The position numbers were made by a program, and so were the translations under genes. DNA of 64,000 bases. It comes from JARRPM01 sp963765545. GTDB lineage: Bacteria > Pseudomonadota > Gammaproteobacteria > Pseudomonadales > Halieaceae. Where the stretch lies: NCBI GenBank assembly GCA_963765545.1, contig CAVXWW010000004.1:1054001-1118000 (forward strand). The letters are read 5' to 3'. The notes below the pieces were generated by a model. That model worked only from the letters and a program-made list of their open reading frames with translations. It made no database searches and was not told the origin of the DNA. This document shows positions 8,156 through 16,139 of the stretch, piece by piece (position 1 is the stretch's first letter; each line of letters opens with the position of its first letter).

Positions 8156-8995
8156 CTATCCGTGTTGAATGAAATCGAGGCAGCTACGGTTGAACATGTC
8201 CTCGTGCTCTACCATCACCCAGTGTCCACACTCGCTGACGAGAATCAAGCGCAGGTGACGGGTATTGCGGGCCAGCGCCATGATACCGTTATCGGGCATC
8301 ATTTTCTCATCCAGCCCCCAAAAGCCCAGCACCGGGCACTCAAGTTCTGGCAATCTCTCAGTCAAGACCGGCACTGACATGGTGGCCATTACATGGCCGT
8401 TCATGATCTGCATGATCTGCATCCGCTCGGCTACCAGCTCATCGGTAGCATGCGCCGGGTTGTGCATCAGGCCGGTGGCAAACAGGTCTTTCATCACCTC
8501 GGGAGTAACCGGCTCGCCAGAGCCGAATACCTTGAACATTTTCTGCATGCCCGGCATGGCCTGGTATTGGGGCAATTCACTGAGCCCTCCCGGCGCCATG
8601 AGGACCAGCTTTTCCACCATGGCGGGATGGTCCAGGGCAAGCCCCAGTGCAACCGCCCCGCCCAGTGAATTGCCGATCACCGTACAGCGCTGAATGCCGA
8701 GGCACTCCAGCGTTTGCAGCACGCACTCCACAAAAAACGACAGGGGGTGGTCGACGTCATCGGGTTTGGCAGAAAAGCCATAACCGATAAGGTCCGGGAT
8801 GATGCAACGGTACCCCGCCGCCGCCAGCGCGGGGTAATTGCCCTTGAAGTTACTGTGGCCGCTGGCACCCGGTCCGGAGCCGTGCAAAAACACCACCACC
8901 GGGGCGTTTGCGTCGCCCTCGTCAAGATAGTGAATACGATAGCCGTTGGCACACTGCGCGTAGTGCCCCTCGGGCAATACACCTTTCATTGCCAT
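8156..8995 (-). CDS. Alpha/beta hydrolase, BphD/HsaD (meta-cleavage product hydrolase) type
   Basis: A 279-residue alpha/beta hydrolase. The oxyanion motif HGSGPGASGHSNF (38-50), the nucleophile elbow GNSLGG with Ser110, the phrase LMAPGGL, the acid loop FWGLDEKMMP and the ending SECGHWVMVEHED with the catalytic His follow the C-C bond hydrolases of aromatic and steroid ring cleavage (BphD, MhpC, HsaD). ATG 8995 has GGAGAATGTT before it; the in-frame ATG 9046 would overlap the previous gene. The gene is 19 nt after an HsaA-like monooxygenase, the partner class in steroid A/B-ring degradation. The extradiol dioxygenase that normally acts between them is not in this window, so the exact substrate is open. 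Confidence 0.85.
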   Translation of the reverse strand: MAMKGVLPEGHYAQCANGYRIHYLDEGDANAPVVVFLHGSGPGASGHSNFKGNYPALAAAGYRCIIPDLIGYGFSAKPDDVDHPLSFFVECVLQTLECLGIQRCTVIGNSLGGAVALGLALDHPAMVEKLVLMAPGGLSELPQYQAMPGMQKMFKVFGSGEPVTPEVMKDLFATGLMHNPAHATDELVAERMQIMQIMNGHVMATMSVPVLTERLPELECPVLGFWGLDEKMMPDNGIMALARNTRHLRLILVSECGHWVMVEHEDMFNRSCLDFIQHG

Positions 8996-9014
8996 AACAT
9001 TCTCCGGGCGCGAA

Positions 9015-10241
9015 TCAGATAGCGAAGTCTGCGTTTTCTTCGCCAAACAAAACGCCGCCCATGTTCACCGCAAAGGGTATCGAGTGATTGGCGATATGCG
9101 CCTGGCTGGCCAGGATATCAAGATGATAGGCCAGCAACTCGCTGTCCAGCCGAATACCGCTACTGCCGGCGGCCTTCAGCATACGACCTGACAGGGCCAG
9201 GCAGCGGTCCGCTACCACCGCCGAATCGTAACGGTAGCGAACCCGGTCCTCCAGCGGGATCGCTTCCTGGGCGCGACAGCAGGCCATCATCGCATCGAAG
9301 TTGCGGACCATGGTGAGTTTCATCTCCTCGATCGAGGACTTCACCTCCGCAGCGAGCTGGCGAGCGAACGGGTCATTCTTCATTTTGACAGGCCCTGCCT
9401 GGCGGGTCCTGGCCACTTCGATGAACGCTTCCAGGGCGCCCTCACAGGCCCCCAGGGTCGCGGTGCAGACAGCCCGCACAAACACCTGCATGAACGGCAT
9501 GTGATACAGGGGGGCGCTGTTCACCGCATTGCCGGGGTTGTTGCACAGGAAACCATCCATGGACTTGTGGGTGCGGTGCTCGGGCACGAACACGTCCTCG
9601 ACCACGATATCGTGGCTGCCGGTGCCCTGCAGTCCCACCACGTCCCAGTTGTCGACAATCTGGTAATCGCTTATCGGGACCAGGAAGGTGCGATAGTTGG
9701 CCATGTCGAATGGCGCCTCAGGGGTCGGTACAACCGCCCCCAGGAAGGCCCACTTGCAGTGCTGTGAACCGCTGGAAAAACTCCAGCGACCGCTGAGACG
9801 GAAGCCACCATCGACCACTTTCACCTTGCCTACCGGCGCGTAGGAAGAGGAGATCAGAACACTGGGGTCTTCAGCCCAGACATCCTGCGCCGCCTGGTCA
9901 TCAAACACCGCCATCTGCCAGTTGTGAACGGCAATTACGCCGAGTATCCAGGCACTGGACGGGCAGTGGCGGGCCACTTCCAGGCCCACCGCGTAAAACA
10001 CCTGTGGGTCCATGGCGTAGCCGCCCCACTGCTCGGGTTGCAATATTTTGAAGAAGCCGGCCTCTGTGAACTCCGCCACCGTCTCATCGGGCACCCGACG
10101 CTCGGTGCGGCAGCCCGCTGCGCGCGAGCGCAATGCCGGCCCCATAGCCTGGGCCGAGGCTATCAAGGCCTGCGCCTGGGGGCTGTCCAGCCCATACTGG
10201 TTTGCTGTGTCAGCTGCTGTTATATCGTGATGCACGGTCAT
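9015..10241 (-). CDS. Acyl-CoA dehydrogenase-fold flavin monooxygenase, HsaA-like
   Basis: A 408-residue protein of the acyl-CoA dehydrogenase fold, but of the type-2 group that includes flavin-dependent hydroxylases (HsaA, HpaH-C2, DszC). Visible are an N-terminal helical part with RVPDETVAEFTEAGFF, the middle strand region SGRWSFSSGSQHCKWA (a hydroxylase signature), WDVVGLQGTGSHDIVVEDVFVP, and a C-terminal four-helix bundle. It lacks the Glu base motif of true dehydrogenases. It probably hydroxylates a ring substrate using FMNH2 from a separate reductase, which I do not see here. ATG 10241 is preceded by GGGAGATTCC and is preferred over 10313. The hydrolase gene follows at 19 nt. Confidence 0.82.
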   Translation of the reverse strand: MTVHHDITAADTANQYGLDSPQAQALIASAQAMGPALRSRAAGCRTERRVPDETVAEFTEAGFFKILQPEQWGGYAMDPQVFYAVGLEVARHCPSSAWILGVIAVHNWQMAVFDDQAAQDVWAEDPSVLISSSYAPVGKVKVVDGGFRLSGRWSFSSGSQHCKWAFLGAVVPTPEAPFDMANYRTFLVPISDYQIVDNWDVVGLQGTGSHDIVVEDVFVPEHRTHKSMDGFLCNNPGNAVNSAPLYHMPFMQVFVRAVCTATLGACEGALEAFIEVARTRQAGPVKMKNDPFARQLAAEVKSSIEEMKLTMVRNFDAMMACCRAQEAIPLEDRVRYRYDSAVVADRCLALSGRMLKAAGSSGIRLDSELLAYHLDILASQAHIANHSIPFAVNMGGVLFGEENADFAI

Positions 10242-10327
10242 TGGAATCTCCCGACGGTTATGGCTGAAACTTCCTGCATTTAAGCGCATCAGTCCAACTG
10301 ATGCATCATCCATTTGGGGTATTGGCC

Positions 10328-11191
10328 CTACTCCACCACCGCGTCACCAAAACTGGTGGTATCCCCGAAAAACGCCCGCGGCGATACAGGTTGCCGCCCG
10401 CCTTTATCGGTCACGCCATAGGCCTGGCCCAGTTCCGCACCGATCCAGACCCTGCCACTTTTATCCATTAGCGCGGGATCAAGTGCCAGCGCGTCAATAA
10501 CCCGCCCGCTGAACTCCGGCGATTCAGCAGTATCTGCCATACCGGCATACTTTTCCGGCTGCGCGGCAAACACACGCAGGGTGCGCTCGGTCGCCAGCAG
10601 TCCCATCCAGAGTGAGATCACGGCTACCCCGTGCGGCGCAAAGTCGATCGCCATATCATGCGCCATTTTGTCCATGCCCGCCTTACCCGCGCCATAGGCC
10701 GGGCCATGCATATAGATCCGGCCACCGAAAGAGGAGGTATTGACTACCAGGCCTTCACCGTTGGCCAGCAGCAGCGGCGCCGCATACCAGCTGGCAACAT
10801 AGTGACAGCGCAGCCCTACATTCAGAATATCCACCAGCGCCAGTGGCTTGGCCCAGAACGGGCCAGTATCGGTGAGCGCTTCGTGCACTACGGTGGCGTT
10901 ATTGACCAGGATATCGAGCCTGCCCTGCTCCGCCCGCACCTGTTCAAAAAGAGCGGCTACCTGCGCATCTTCAGCGTGGTCACAATACACGGCCACTCCC
11001 TTGCCGCCCGCCGCAGTAACAGCGTCGGCAGTGGCCTGCACCGTTCCCGGCAGGGGCGCGTCGCCCTCTTCCCGGGTGCGTCCTGTCACATAGACCGTGG
11101 CGCCCGTGGCACCCAGCGCCACGGCAATCCCCTTTCCCGCGCCACGACTGGCGCCGGTAACCACTACCACCCTGTCCTGCTTCAAACTCAT
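10328..11191 (-). CDS. Short-chain dehydrogenase/reductase, DHRS1-like
   Basis: A 287-residue SDR. The cofactor motif TGASRGAG is at 12-19, NNA at 97-99, catalytic Ser at 153/154, Tyr166 and Lys170 (YGAGK). Arg after the first glycine and GRTREEG after strand 2 favour NADP(H). The insert after strand 4 and the length resemble the DHRS1 group rather than the 250-residue classical SDRs. It is the first gene of the minus-strand run that continues with the monooxygenase, hydrolase and aldo-keto reductase, with an 86-nt gap before the monooxygenase. The substrate is unknown. Confidence 0.88.
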   Translation of the reverse strand: MSLKQDRVVVVTGASRGAGKGIAVALGATGATVYVTGRTREEGDAPLPGTVQATADAVTAAGGKGVAVYCDHAEDAQVAALFEQVRAEQGRLDILVNNATVVHEALTDTGPFWAKPLALVDILNVGLRCHYVASWYAAPLLLANGEGLVVNTSSFGGRIYMHGPAYGAGKAGMDKMAHDMAIDFAPHGVAVISLWMGLLATERTLRVFAAQPEKYAGMADTAESPEFSGRVIDALALDPALMDKSGRVWIGAELGQAYGVTDKGGRQPVSPRAFFGDTTSFGDAVVE

Positions 11192-11291
11192 CTAGTGTCC
11201 CGTCAGCCCGCAGTGTTAACATCAGCCGAACCATACTAAATGCAGGCGCTGGCGGGACCAAGTCGCCAGCGGATACAGCGGCCGATTCGCC

Positions 11292-12080
11292 ATGCCACAG
11301 TGCAAGAAATCATCCATCACCAACGCTTCAGCACATTATTTGCGGGTGATATCGCCGATTGTGCTGTTGGCGCTGATGTTGCCGGCGACATTGAGCTGGG
11401 CCCAGGCAGGGATCGATACGAGACAGGTCTACAGCCTGGACTCCCCGCAGTGGCTGCAGGCAGTGGGCAAACTCACGGTACCCGGCAGCCGCTATCAGGA
11501 AGGCAGGCGCAGGCACCTGCTTGAGGACTGCAGCGCGACTCTCGTCACTCACTCGGCGGGGCGCGCAGCCGATACCATTGTCACCGCCTGGCACTGCCTG
11601 GTGAATTACAGCGATGTGAGCAAGCCAATTGTATTTACCCTGTTACCCGGAACACCGGGCAGCGTAGAGCGAGAGGCCTATCGCCTCAGCGATGGCGGCG
11701 GCATGCATGCGGATTGGGCACTGCTGCGACTGCGCAAACCGATACCCGCACACGAGGCGGTCGCGCTACTTGTTGATCCCGGACGAGCCGATCCCGGCCG
11801 CTCCATTACCATGGCCGGCTTTTCGCGGGACGGGGGAAAGGGCGAGGGAGGAACACGGCTTACTTTTGACCCGGCCTGCCTGGTGACCGCCCAGTCACCC
11901 GGTATCACCGATAGCAACTGCCTGGCCCACAAGGGTGCCTCCGGTGGCGCGGTGGTGCAGTTGTCACCCGCCGGTACGGCTCAACTCAGCGGTGTCGTGT
12001 CGGAGGGAAACGGTGCCGGGATCAGCACTTTCGTGCCGGTGGCGGCTTTTCGAAGCAGTATCGGACAGCACCTAAACTAG
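11292..12080 (+). CDS. Secreted trypsin-like serine protease
   Basis: A 262-residue S1-family protein with an N-terminal hydrophobic signal (residues about 18-38, ending SWAQA). The catalytic triad can be placed: His101 in TAWHC (usual TAAHC), Asp141 in HADWALL, and Ser217 in GASGGA. Cys80/Cys102 and Cys196/Cys210 could form disulfides, so it should act in the periplasm or outside the cell. The start is uncertain because no clear ribosome site precedes ATG 11292. It stands alone, divergent from the SDR gene and convergent with trhO. The substrate is unknown, and a zymogen-type N-terminus is not obvious. Confidence 0.85.
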   Translation: MPQCKKSSITNASAHYLRVISPIVLLALMLPATLSWAQAGIDTRQVYSLDSPQWLQAVGKLTVPGSRYQEGRRRHLLEDCSATLVTHSAGRAADTIVTAWHCLVNYSDVSKPIVFTLLPGTPGSVEREAYRLSDGGGMHADWALLRLRKPIPAHEAVALLVDPGRADPGRSITMAGFSRDGGKGEGGTRLTFDPACLVTAQSPGITDSNCLAHKGASGGAVVQLSPAGTAQLSGVVSEGNGAGISTFVPVAAFRSSIGQHLN

Positions 12081-12097
12081 ATACCTGCAAAAATGTC

Positions 12098-13036
12098 TCA
12101 GCTTCCAGAGGATTCCCGCTCGGGGGCCGGCGCTCCGACATGGACCTCGCCACGCGCTTTTGCCAGCTCGATCTGCTTCTGCCGTTCGCGAAAACGCGCC
12201 ACCTGATCCGGCGTCAGCAGTTCAAAGCAACGCGGGCAGCATACGCCCTTCTGGTACCTGGGCGACAGCTTGTCCTCTTCAGTAATGGGATGTCGGCAGC
12301 CATAACATTGATCATACTGCCCTTTTTCAAGCCGATGATTTACCGCCACCCGGTTGTCGAAGACAAAACATTCGCCCTCCCAGGTACTCTCTTCAGGGGG
12401 CACTTCTTCCAGGTACTTCAGGACACCGCCGCGCAGGTGATAAACCTCTTCAAAACCTTCTTGCAGCATAAAGGCCGATGCTTTCTCACAGCGAATACCA
12501 CCGGTACAGAACATGGCTACTTTTTTCTGCTTACCCGGGTCGAGATTACGGCGGACGTACTCAGGAAATTCCCGGAAAGTCGTGGTTTTTGGATCCAGCG
12601 CACCGCGAAAACTGCCGATACCGTATTCATAGTCATTACGCGTATCAATGAGCAACACCTCCGGATCGTTGACAAGGTCGTTCCAGTCTTCCGGCTTCAC
12701 GTAGGTGCCCACGGCCTTGTTGGGGTCGATGCCCGCGATGCCCATGGTCACTATTTCCTTTTTCAGCTTCACCTTCATTCGATAGAAAGGCATGCTCTGG
12801 TCAACGGATTCCTTGTGCTCCAGATCTGCCAGACGAGGATCGCGTCGCAGGTATTCGAGCACCTGGTCTATACCTGCACGGCTGCCGGCGATGGTGCCGT
12901 TGATACCCTCGCCGGCAAGCAGCAGGGTGCCGAACACGCCGGCCTCACGGCAGGCGTCAAGCAGCGGCTCACGCAGATCGTGAAAGTCTTCCAGGGTGAC
13001 AAACTTGTATAGTGCAGCGACAACGACTTGCGACAT
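12098..13036 (-). CDS. trhO: tRNA uridine(34) hydroxylase TrhO (YceA), rhodanese family
   Basis: A 312-residue protein matching YceA/TrhO, which makes 5-hydroxyuridine at the tRNA wobble position using molecular oxygen. The N-terminal acylphosphatase-like domain carries LLAGEGINGTIAG (about 39-51). The rhodanese domain has LLIDTRNDYEY (128-138) and the active-site loop FCTGGIRC with Cys177. The C-terminal part is Cys-rich (YGCRHP, CCPRCFE), as in the family. ATG 13036 is the natural start. bolA lies 14 nt upstream on the same strand, suggesting co-transcription. Confidence 0.95.
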   Translation of the reverse strand: MSQVVVAALYKFVTLEDFHDLREPLLDACREAGVFGTLLLAGEGINGTIAGSRAGIDQVLEYLRRDPRLADLEHKESVDQSMPFYRMKVKLKKEIVTMGIAGIDPNKAVGTYVKPEDWNDLVNDPEVLLIDTRNDYEYGIGSFRGALDPKTTTFREFPEYVRRNLDPGKQKKVAMFCTGGIRCEKASAFMLQEGFEEVYHLRGGVLKYLEEVPPEESTWEGECFVFDNRVAVNHRLEKGQYDQCYGCRHPITEEDKLSPRYQKGVCCPRCFELLTPDQVARFRERQKQIELAKARGEVHVGAPAPERESSGS

Positions 13037-13050
13037 AACAGCGTCTAACC

Positions 13051-13368
13051 CTACTCGGCCTTACTACCGCCGAGGCAATCGGGCGAGTCAGGCGCACTCG
13101 CCTGCCTTGCCCGCCACTCTTGTCCGGTATAGGTGTGCAATGCCAGGGCGTGGACCGGGCCGGCGAGTTGACTGGCCAGCGCCTGGTAAACCTGCTGGTG
13201 CCTGGCAACCTTGCGCTGGCTTTCGAAGCACTCACTGACCAGGACTACCTTGAAGTGGGTCTCTGAGTTGGCTGGCACGCTGTGCTGGTGGCTCTCGTTA
13301 GCCACATCGAGGAAGAGCGGTGCAAACTGCTGCGCCAGCGTGTGCTCGATATCCTGCTGTACTGTCAT
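13051..13368 (-). CDS. bolA: BolA family protein
   Basis: A 105-residue BolA-fold protein, of the class that works with monothiol glutaredoxins in iron-sulfur trafficking and stress response. The family signature spans NSETHFKVVLVSECFESQRKV-type sequence in the middle, and HALALHTYTGQEW sits near the C-terminus. ATG 13368 has a strong GGAGG site upstream and is preferred over the in-frame 13491. BolA proteins bind an Fe-S cluster shared with a glutaredoxin through a conserved His. It lies 14 nt before trhO and 62 nt after the AraC regulator on the same strand. Confidence 0.93.
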   Translation of the reverse strand: MTVQQDIEHTLAQQFAPLFLDVANESHQHSVPANSETHFKVVLVSECFESQRKVARHQQVYQALASQLAGPVHALALHTYTGQEWRARQASAPDSPDCLGGSKAE

Positions 13369-13430
13369 ATCCACCTCCGGCAAAAAAAGGAGCCAGATTA
13401 TACCCGAGCAAGCAGCCGGACAACAGCGCG

Positions 13431-14474
13431 TCAGCCACCGTCCCGGGCACGCCGTTTGGCCCGGAACTGGCCCGGCGTCTGACCTGTCCACTTCTTGAAA
13501 GACCGGTGAAAGGCGCTGGGGTCGGTGAAACCCATCTGCAGGGCAACCTCATTGATCGACAACTCGGGGCGGTCCAGCCATAGCATGGAGGCCTCGCAGC
13601 GCGCCTCATCTTTCAACTGCTGAAAGGTCGTACCCTCGCGCTTCAGCCTGCGCCGCAGTGTGGGTGCCGAGGTGTTCATGGCGCGGCTGATGGTTTCAAA
13701 ACCCGGGAAACCGCCGCTGAAGTCGTGGCCCATCATGGCCTTGACCTGTACTGAGAGGCTACTGCCAGCGGGATCGTTGTCCATGATCAGTAACTGGTAG
13801 GGCGCAGTGCGCAGGAACTCACGCAGAGAATGCTCGGTGTGTAACAGCGGCCACGCCAGGCAAGCGCTGTCAAAGTAAAGCAGATCGCTGGCCTGGCCGA
13901 AGTACAGGGGGCAGCCGAAAAGCTGCTCGTACTTGTCGATGCGCGCGGGGGCTGCGCCACTGAAATCAACTCGCCTGAGCTCTATGGGCCGTCCGCACAG
14001 CCAACCAAAAAAGCGATGCCACAGCGACAGGCCATAAGCATCCGCGATCACATTGCGAGGATCGGCGCCTCGGTCAACAGTACGGTAGCCGACGCGGGCG
14101 TATTGCTCACTGAAATTGGCATACAGCTGGCTGCGTTCGTCAAAAAAGGTGCGGTAGAATTCTGCTGCGCGCTCTATGGCCTGACCCAGATTGCGGCAGG
14201 ATATGATGCAATAACACATCATCCTGAACGCACCCGGGGCTGTCAGCTCACTGCCGGCGAAGCCGAAGGTTTCGTCCTGCAAGATGTGTAAAACCTGCTG
14301 ATATACCCGGGTATACTGCATGGCGCTGATATCGCTTTGGTAGCCCGGCGAGCCCTCGTCCAGCGGGTCGAATTCCAATCCGGCGGAGCTGAGAATGCCA
14401 GTGAAATCATAGCCGCGCGCGTCGACCATCTTCAGCAATGTTTTTACGAAACGTGTGGGTACACGATCACTCAT
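13431..14474 (-). CDS. AraC-family transcriptional regulator
   Basis: A 347-residue regulator. The N-terminal two thirds match the arabinose-binding-like (PF12625) sensor domain found in OruR/ArgR-type regulators, with FGFAGSELTAPGAFRMM near 70-85. The C-terminal 100 residues hold two helix-turn-helix motifs, including SAPTLRRRLKREGTTFQQL and the second-helix signature LQMGFTDPSAFHRSFKKWTG. Ligand and targets are unknown. A second protein of the same architecture is encoded at 40815. It is transcribed away from the hypothetical gene at 14616. Confidence 0.92.
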   Translation of the reverse strand: MSDRVPTRFVKTLLKMVDARGYDFTGILSSAGLEFDPLDEGSPGYQSDISAMQYTRVYQQVLHILQDETFGFAGSELTAPGAFRMMCYCIISCRNLGQAIERAAEFYRTFFDERSQLYANFSEQYARVGYRTVDRGADPRNVIADAYGLSLWHRFFGWLCGRPIELRRVDFSGAAPARIDKYEQLFGCPLYFGQASDLLYFDSACLAWPLLHTEHSLREFLRTAPYQLLIMDNDPAGSSLSVQVKAMMGHDFSGGFPGFETISRAMNTSAPTLRRRLKREGTTFQQLKDEARCEASMLWLDRPELSINEVALQMGFTDPSAFHRSFKKWTGQTPGQFRAKRRARDGG

Positions 14475-14580
14475 GGCGCTTTCTTTACCGGGGCGAGCAC
14501 AGCCGCATGTTAGCAGATGTCTGAACCACAGGGCACAGCAAGCCGGGCGACGCCGACAAGACCCGCCGCGAAAAATTACG

Positions 14581-14586
14581 TATACT
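14581..14586 (+). promoter_or_regulatory. Possible -10 element for the hypothetical/RDD gene pair
   Basis: TATACT at 14581-14586 lies 30 nt upstream of the ATG at 14616 in the divergent intergenic region. No good -35 hexamer is seen at the right distance, so this is a weak call. Confidence 0.3.
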
Positions 14587-14615
14587 CAAGGGCATAACCT
14601 GCCCGGAGCCTTTTT

Positions 14616-15446
14616 ATGGAAGCTCGCTACAACGTGTATTTTGCGGGACAGCTACTGGAGGGACATGAGCTGGCGAATGTGCGCGGCAATATGGGCCGAC
14701 TGTTCAACGCCGACCAGGCCACCCTGGACAAACTGTTCAGTGGCAAAACCCAGCTGGTAAAGCGCGATTGCGACAAGGCAACAGCGCTCAAGTACAAGCA
14801 GGCGATAGAGCAGGCGGGGGCGGTCCCCGTTATCAAGGCTGTCGCTGACCCGGTCGCTGCAGAACCGCCAGCCCGTCCCCGGGCCATGACAGCTGCAGAG
14901 AAAATAGCCGCGCTGGCGGCGGCGCCAGATCGATCAGTCGGACAGGAGGCACCCGCCGCTGCGGCGCCACAGGCGGCTCAACCAGCTCCGGCTGCGCAGG
15001 ATACCAGCGAAGCCCGGGAGGAAGGCATTGACCTCGCCCCTGCCGGCACCGCGGTGCTGTTGCCCGGGGAACGACAGGCGCCCGTCCAAAGCCAGGTCCA
15101 GACACCGAACCTGGAGATCTTTGACAGCGGGCATAGACTGTCCGAAACACCACGGGCCGCCCCTGCACCGCCGGATACCAGCCACCTGAGTGAAGCCGCG
15201 GTCGGAGAATTACTGCCCAACCTGCCTGAATCATTAACACCCGTGTCACCGGACACCAGCGCTATCGCATTGTCGCCGGATGGTTATGACCTGTCCGACT
15301 GCGCGGCGCCCGCGGCAGCGCCACCGGCGCTGGACCTCTCCGGCATGGACCTGGCCCCGGCCGGTTCTGACGTGCTGGAGGCGCAATACCGCAACTCCAG
15401 GGCTGCGGCGCCGCCCGCCACCGACCATCTCACACTAGAGGACTGA
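14616..15446 (+). CDS. Hypothetical protein with conserved N-terminal domain and repeated DLAPAG motifs
   Basis: 276 residues; I do not recognise a named family. Residues 1-75 form a compact charged domain (YNVYFAGQLLEGHELA, then LVKRDCDKATALKYKQAIEQAG). The rest is Ala/Pro-rich and probably disordered. Within it a short motif recurs: DLAPAG-TAVL at 139-148 and DLAPAG-SDVL at 245-254, with related PDTS-centred pieces at 187 and 212 and a terminal DHLTLED. The start has GGAG 8 nt upstream. An RDD membrane protein follows 81 nt later on the same strand, so a membrane-associated role is possible. No signal peptide is visible; the protein should be cytoplasmic. Confidence 0.7.
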   Translation: MEARYNVYFAGQLLEGHELANVRGNMGRLFNADQATLDKLFSGKTQLVKRDCDKATALKYKQAIEQAGAVPVIKAVADPVAAEPPARPRAMTAAEKIAALAAAPDRSVGQEAPAAAAPQAAQPAPAAQDTSEAREEGIDLAPAGTAVLLPGERQAPVQSQVQTPNLEIFDSGHRLSETPRAAPAPPDTSHLSEAAVGELLPNLPESLTPVSPDTSAIALSPDGYDLSDCAAPAAAPPALDLSGMDLAPAGSDVLEAQYRNSRAAAPPATDHLTLED

Positions 15447-15527
15447 GCCTCCGGCAGGACTTCACCAGCGCTGCCGAGCCGCCCGCCTGTCTGCAACGGG
15501 GCTGCGCCGCATGCCGGAAACCACAAC

Positions 15528-16034
15528 ATGACCGACGAGATCACGCTTCCCTCCCCTTTCTTACTGCGCCGCCTGGCAGCGCTCACCTATGACATTCTGC
15601 TGGTGCTGCCACTGATCATGGCCTCTGTAGCCCTGGTAATGGGTGTGCGCACGCTGTTGGGGCTGGGCCCGGCAGACGATGGCACGGTGCAACTGAATGC
15701 CACCTTCGTCCAACTGCTTGCCCTGCTCACCGCCATGGTTTTTTTCTGCTGGTTCTGGCTCAAGAACGGCCAAACCCTGGGTATGCAGGCCTGGCGTATC
15801 AAGATGATCACGCTTACCGGCGCAGCTCCAGGGTTCGGCCATGTCATTGCGCGCTCTCTGGGGGCAGTGCTATCCGCTGCCTGCCTGGGGCTGGGCTACC
15901 TGTGGTGCCTGGTAGATCGCAATGGCTATTACTGGCACGACTATATTTCGCGGACCAGGCTGATCCTGCTGCCCTCAAAAAAGCAGGTAAAGACACAAAG
16001 CGACCCTGTTGCGGATGAGGCAAATCCCGGATAA
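15528..16034 (+). CDS. RDD family membrane protein
   Basis: 168 residues. The RDD signature is present: LLRRLAALTYDILLVLPLI (residues about 11-29) places the conserved Arg and Asp at the first helix. A second helix lies near 60-80, and GQTLGMQAWRIKMI (about 86-99) and DRNGYYWHDYISRTRL (about 134-150) complete the family pattern. RDD proteins are small inner-membrane proteins; some are linked to ion transport or stress, most are uncharacterised. It follows the hypothetical gene at 14616 and precedes pepA by 105 nt. Confidence 0.9.
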   Translation: MTDEITLPSPFLLRRLAALTYDILLVLPLIMASVALVMGVRTLLGLGPADDGTVQLNATFVQLLALLTAMVFFCWFWLKNGQTLGMQAWRIKMITLTGAAPGFGHVIARSLGAVLSAACLGLGYLWCLVDRNGYYWHDYISRTRLILLPSKKQVKTQSDPVADEANPG

Positions 16035-16139
16035 CGCTAACACCCGGGCCCTTCAATCCGCCCACTTCGCTCTTTTGTATTCAGTTTACCTCCCTATCGT
16101 CATACACTACGCGACTGATCAATAACCCGGGAAAACACT

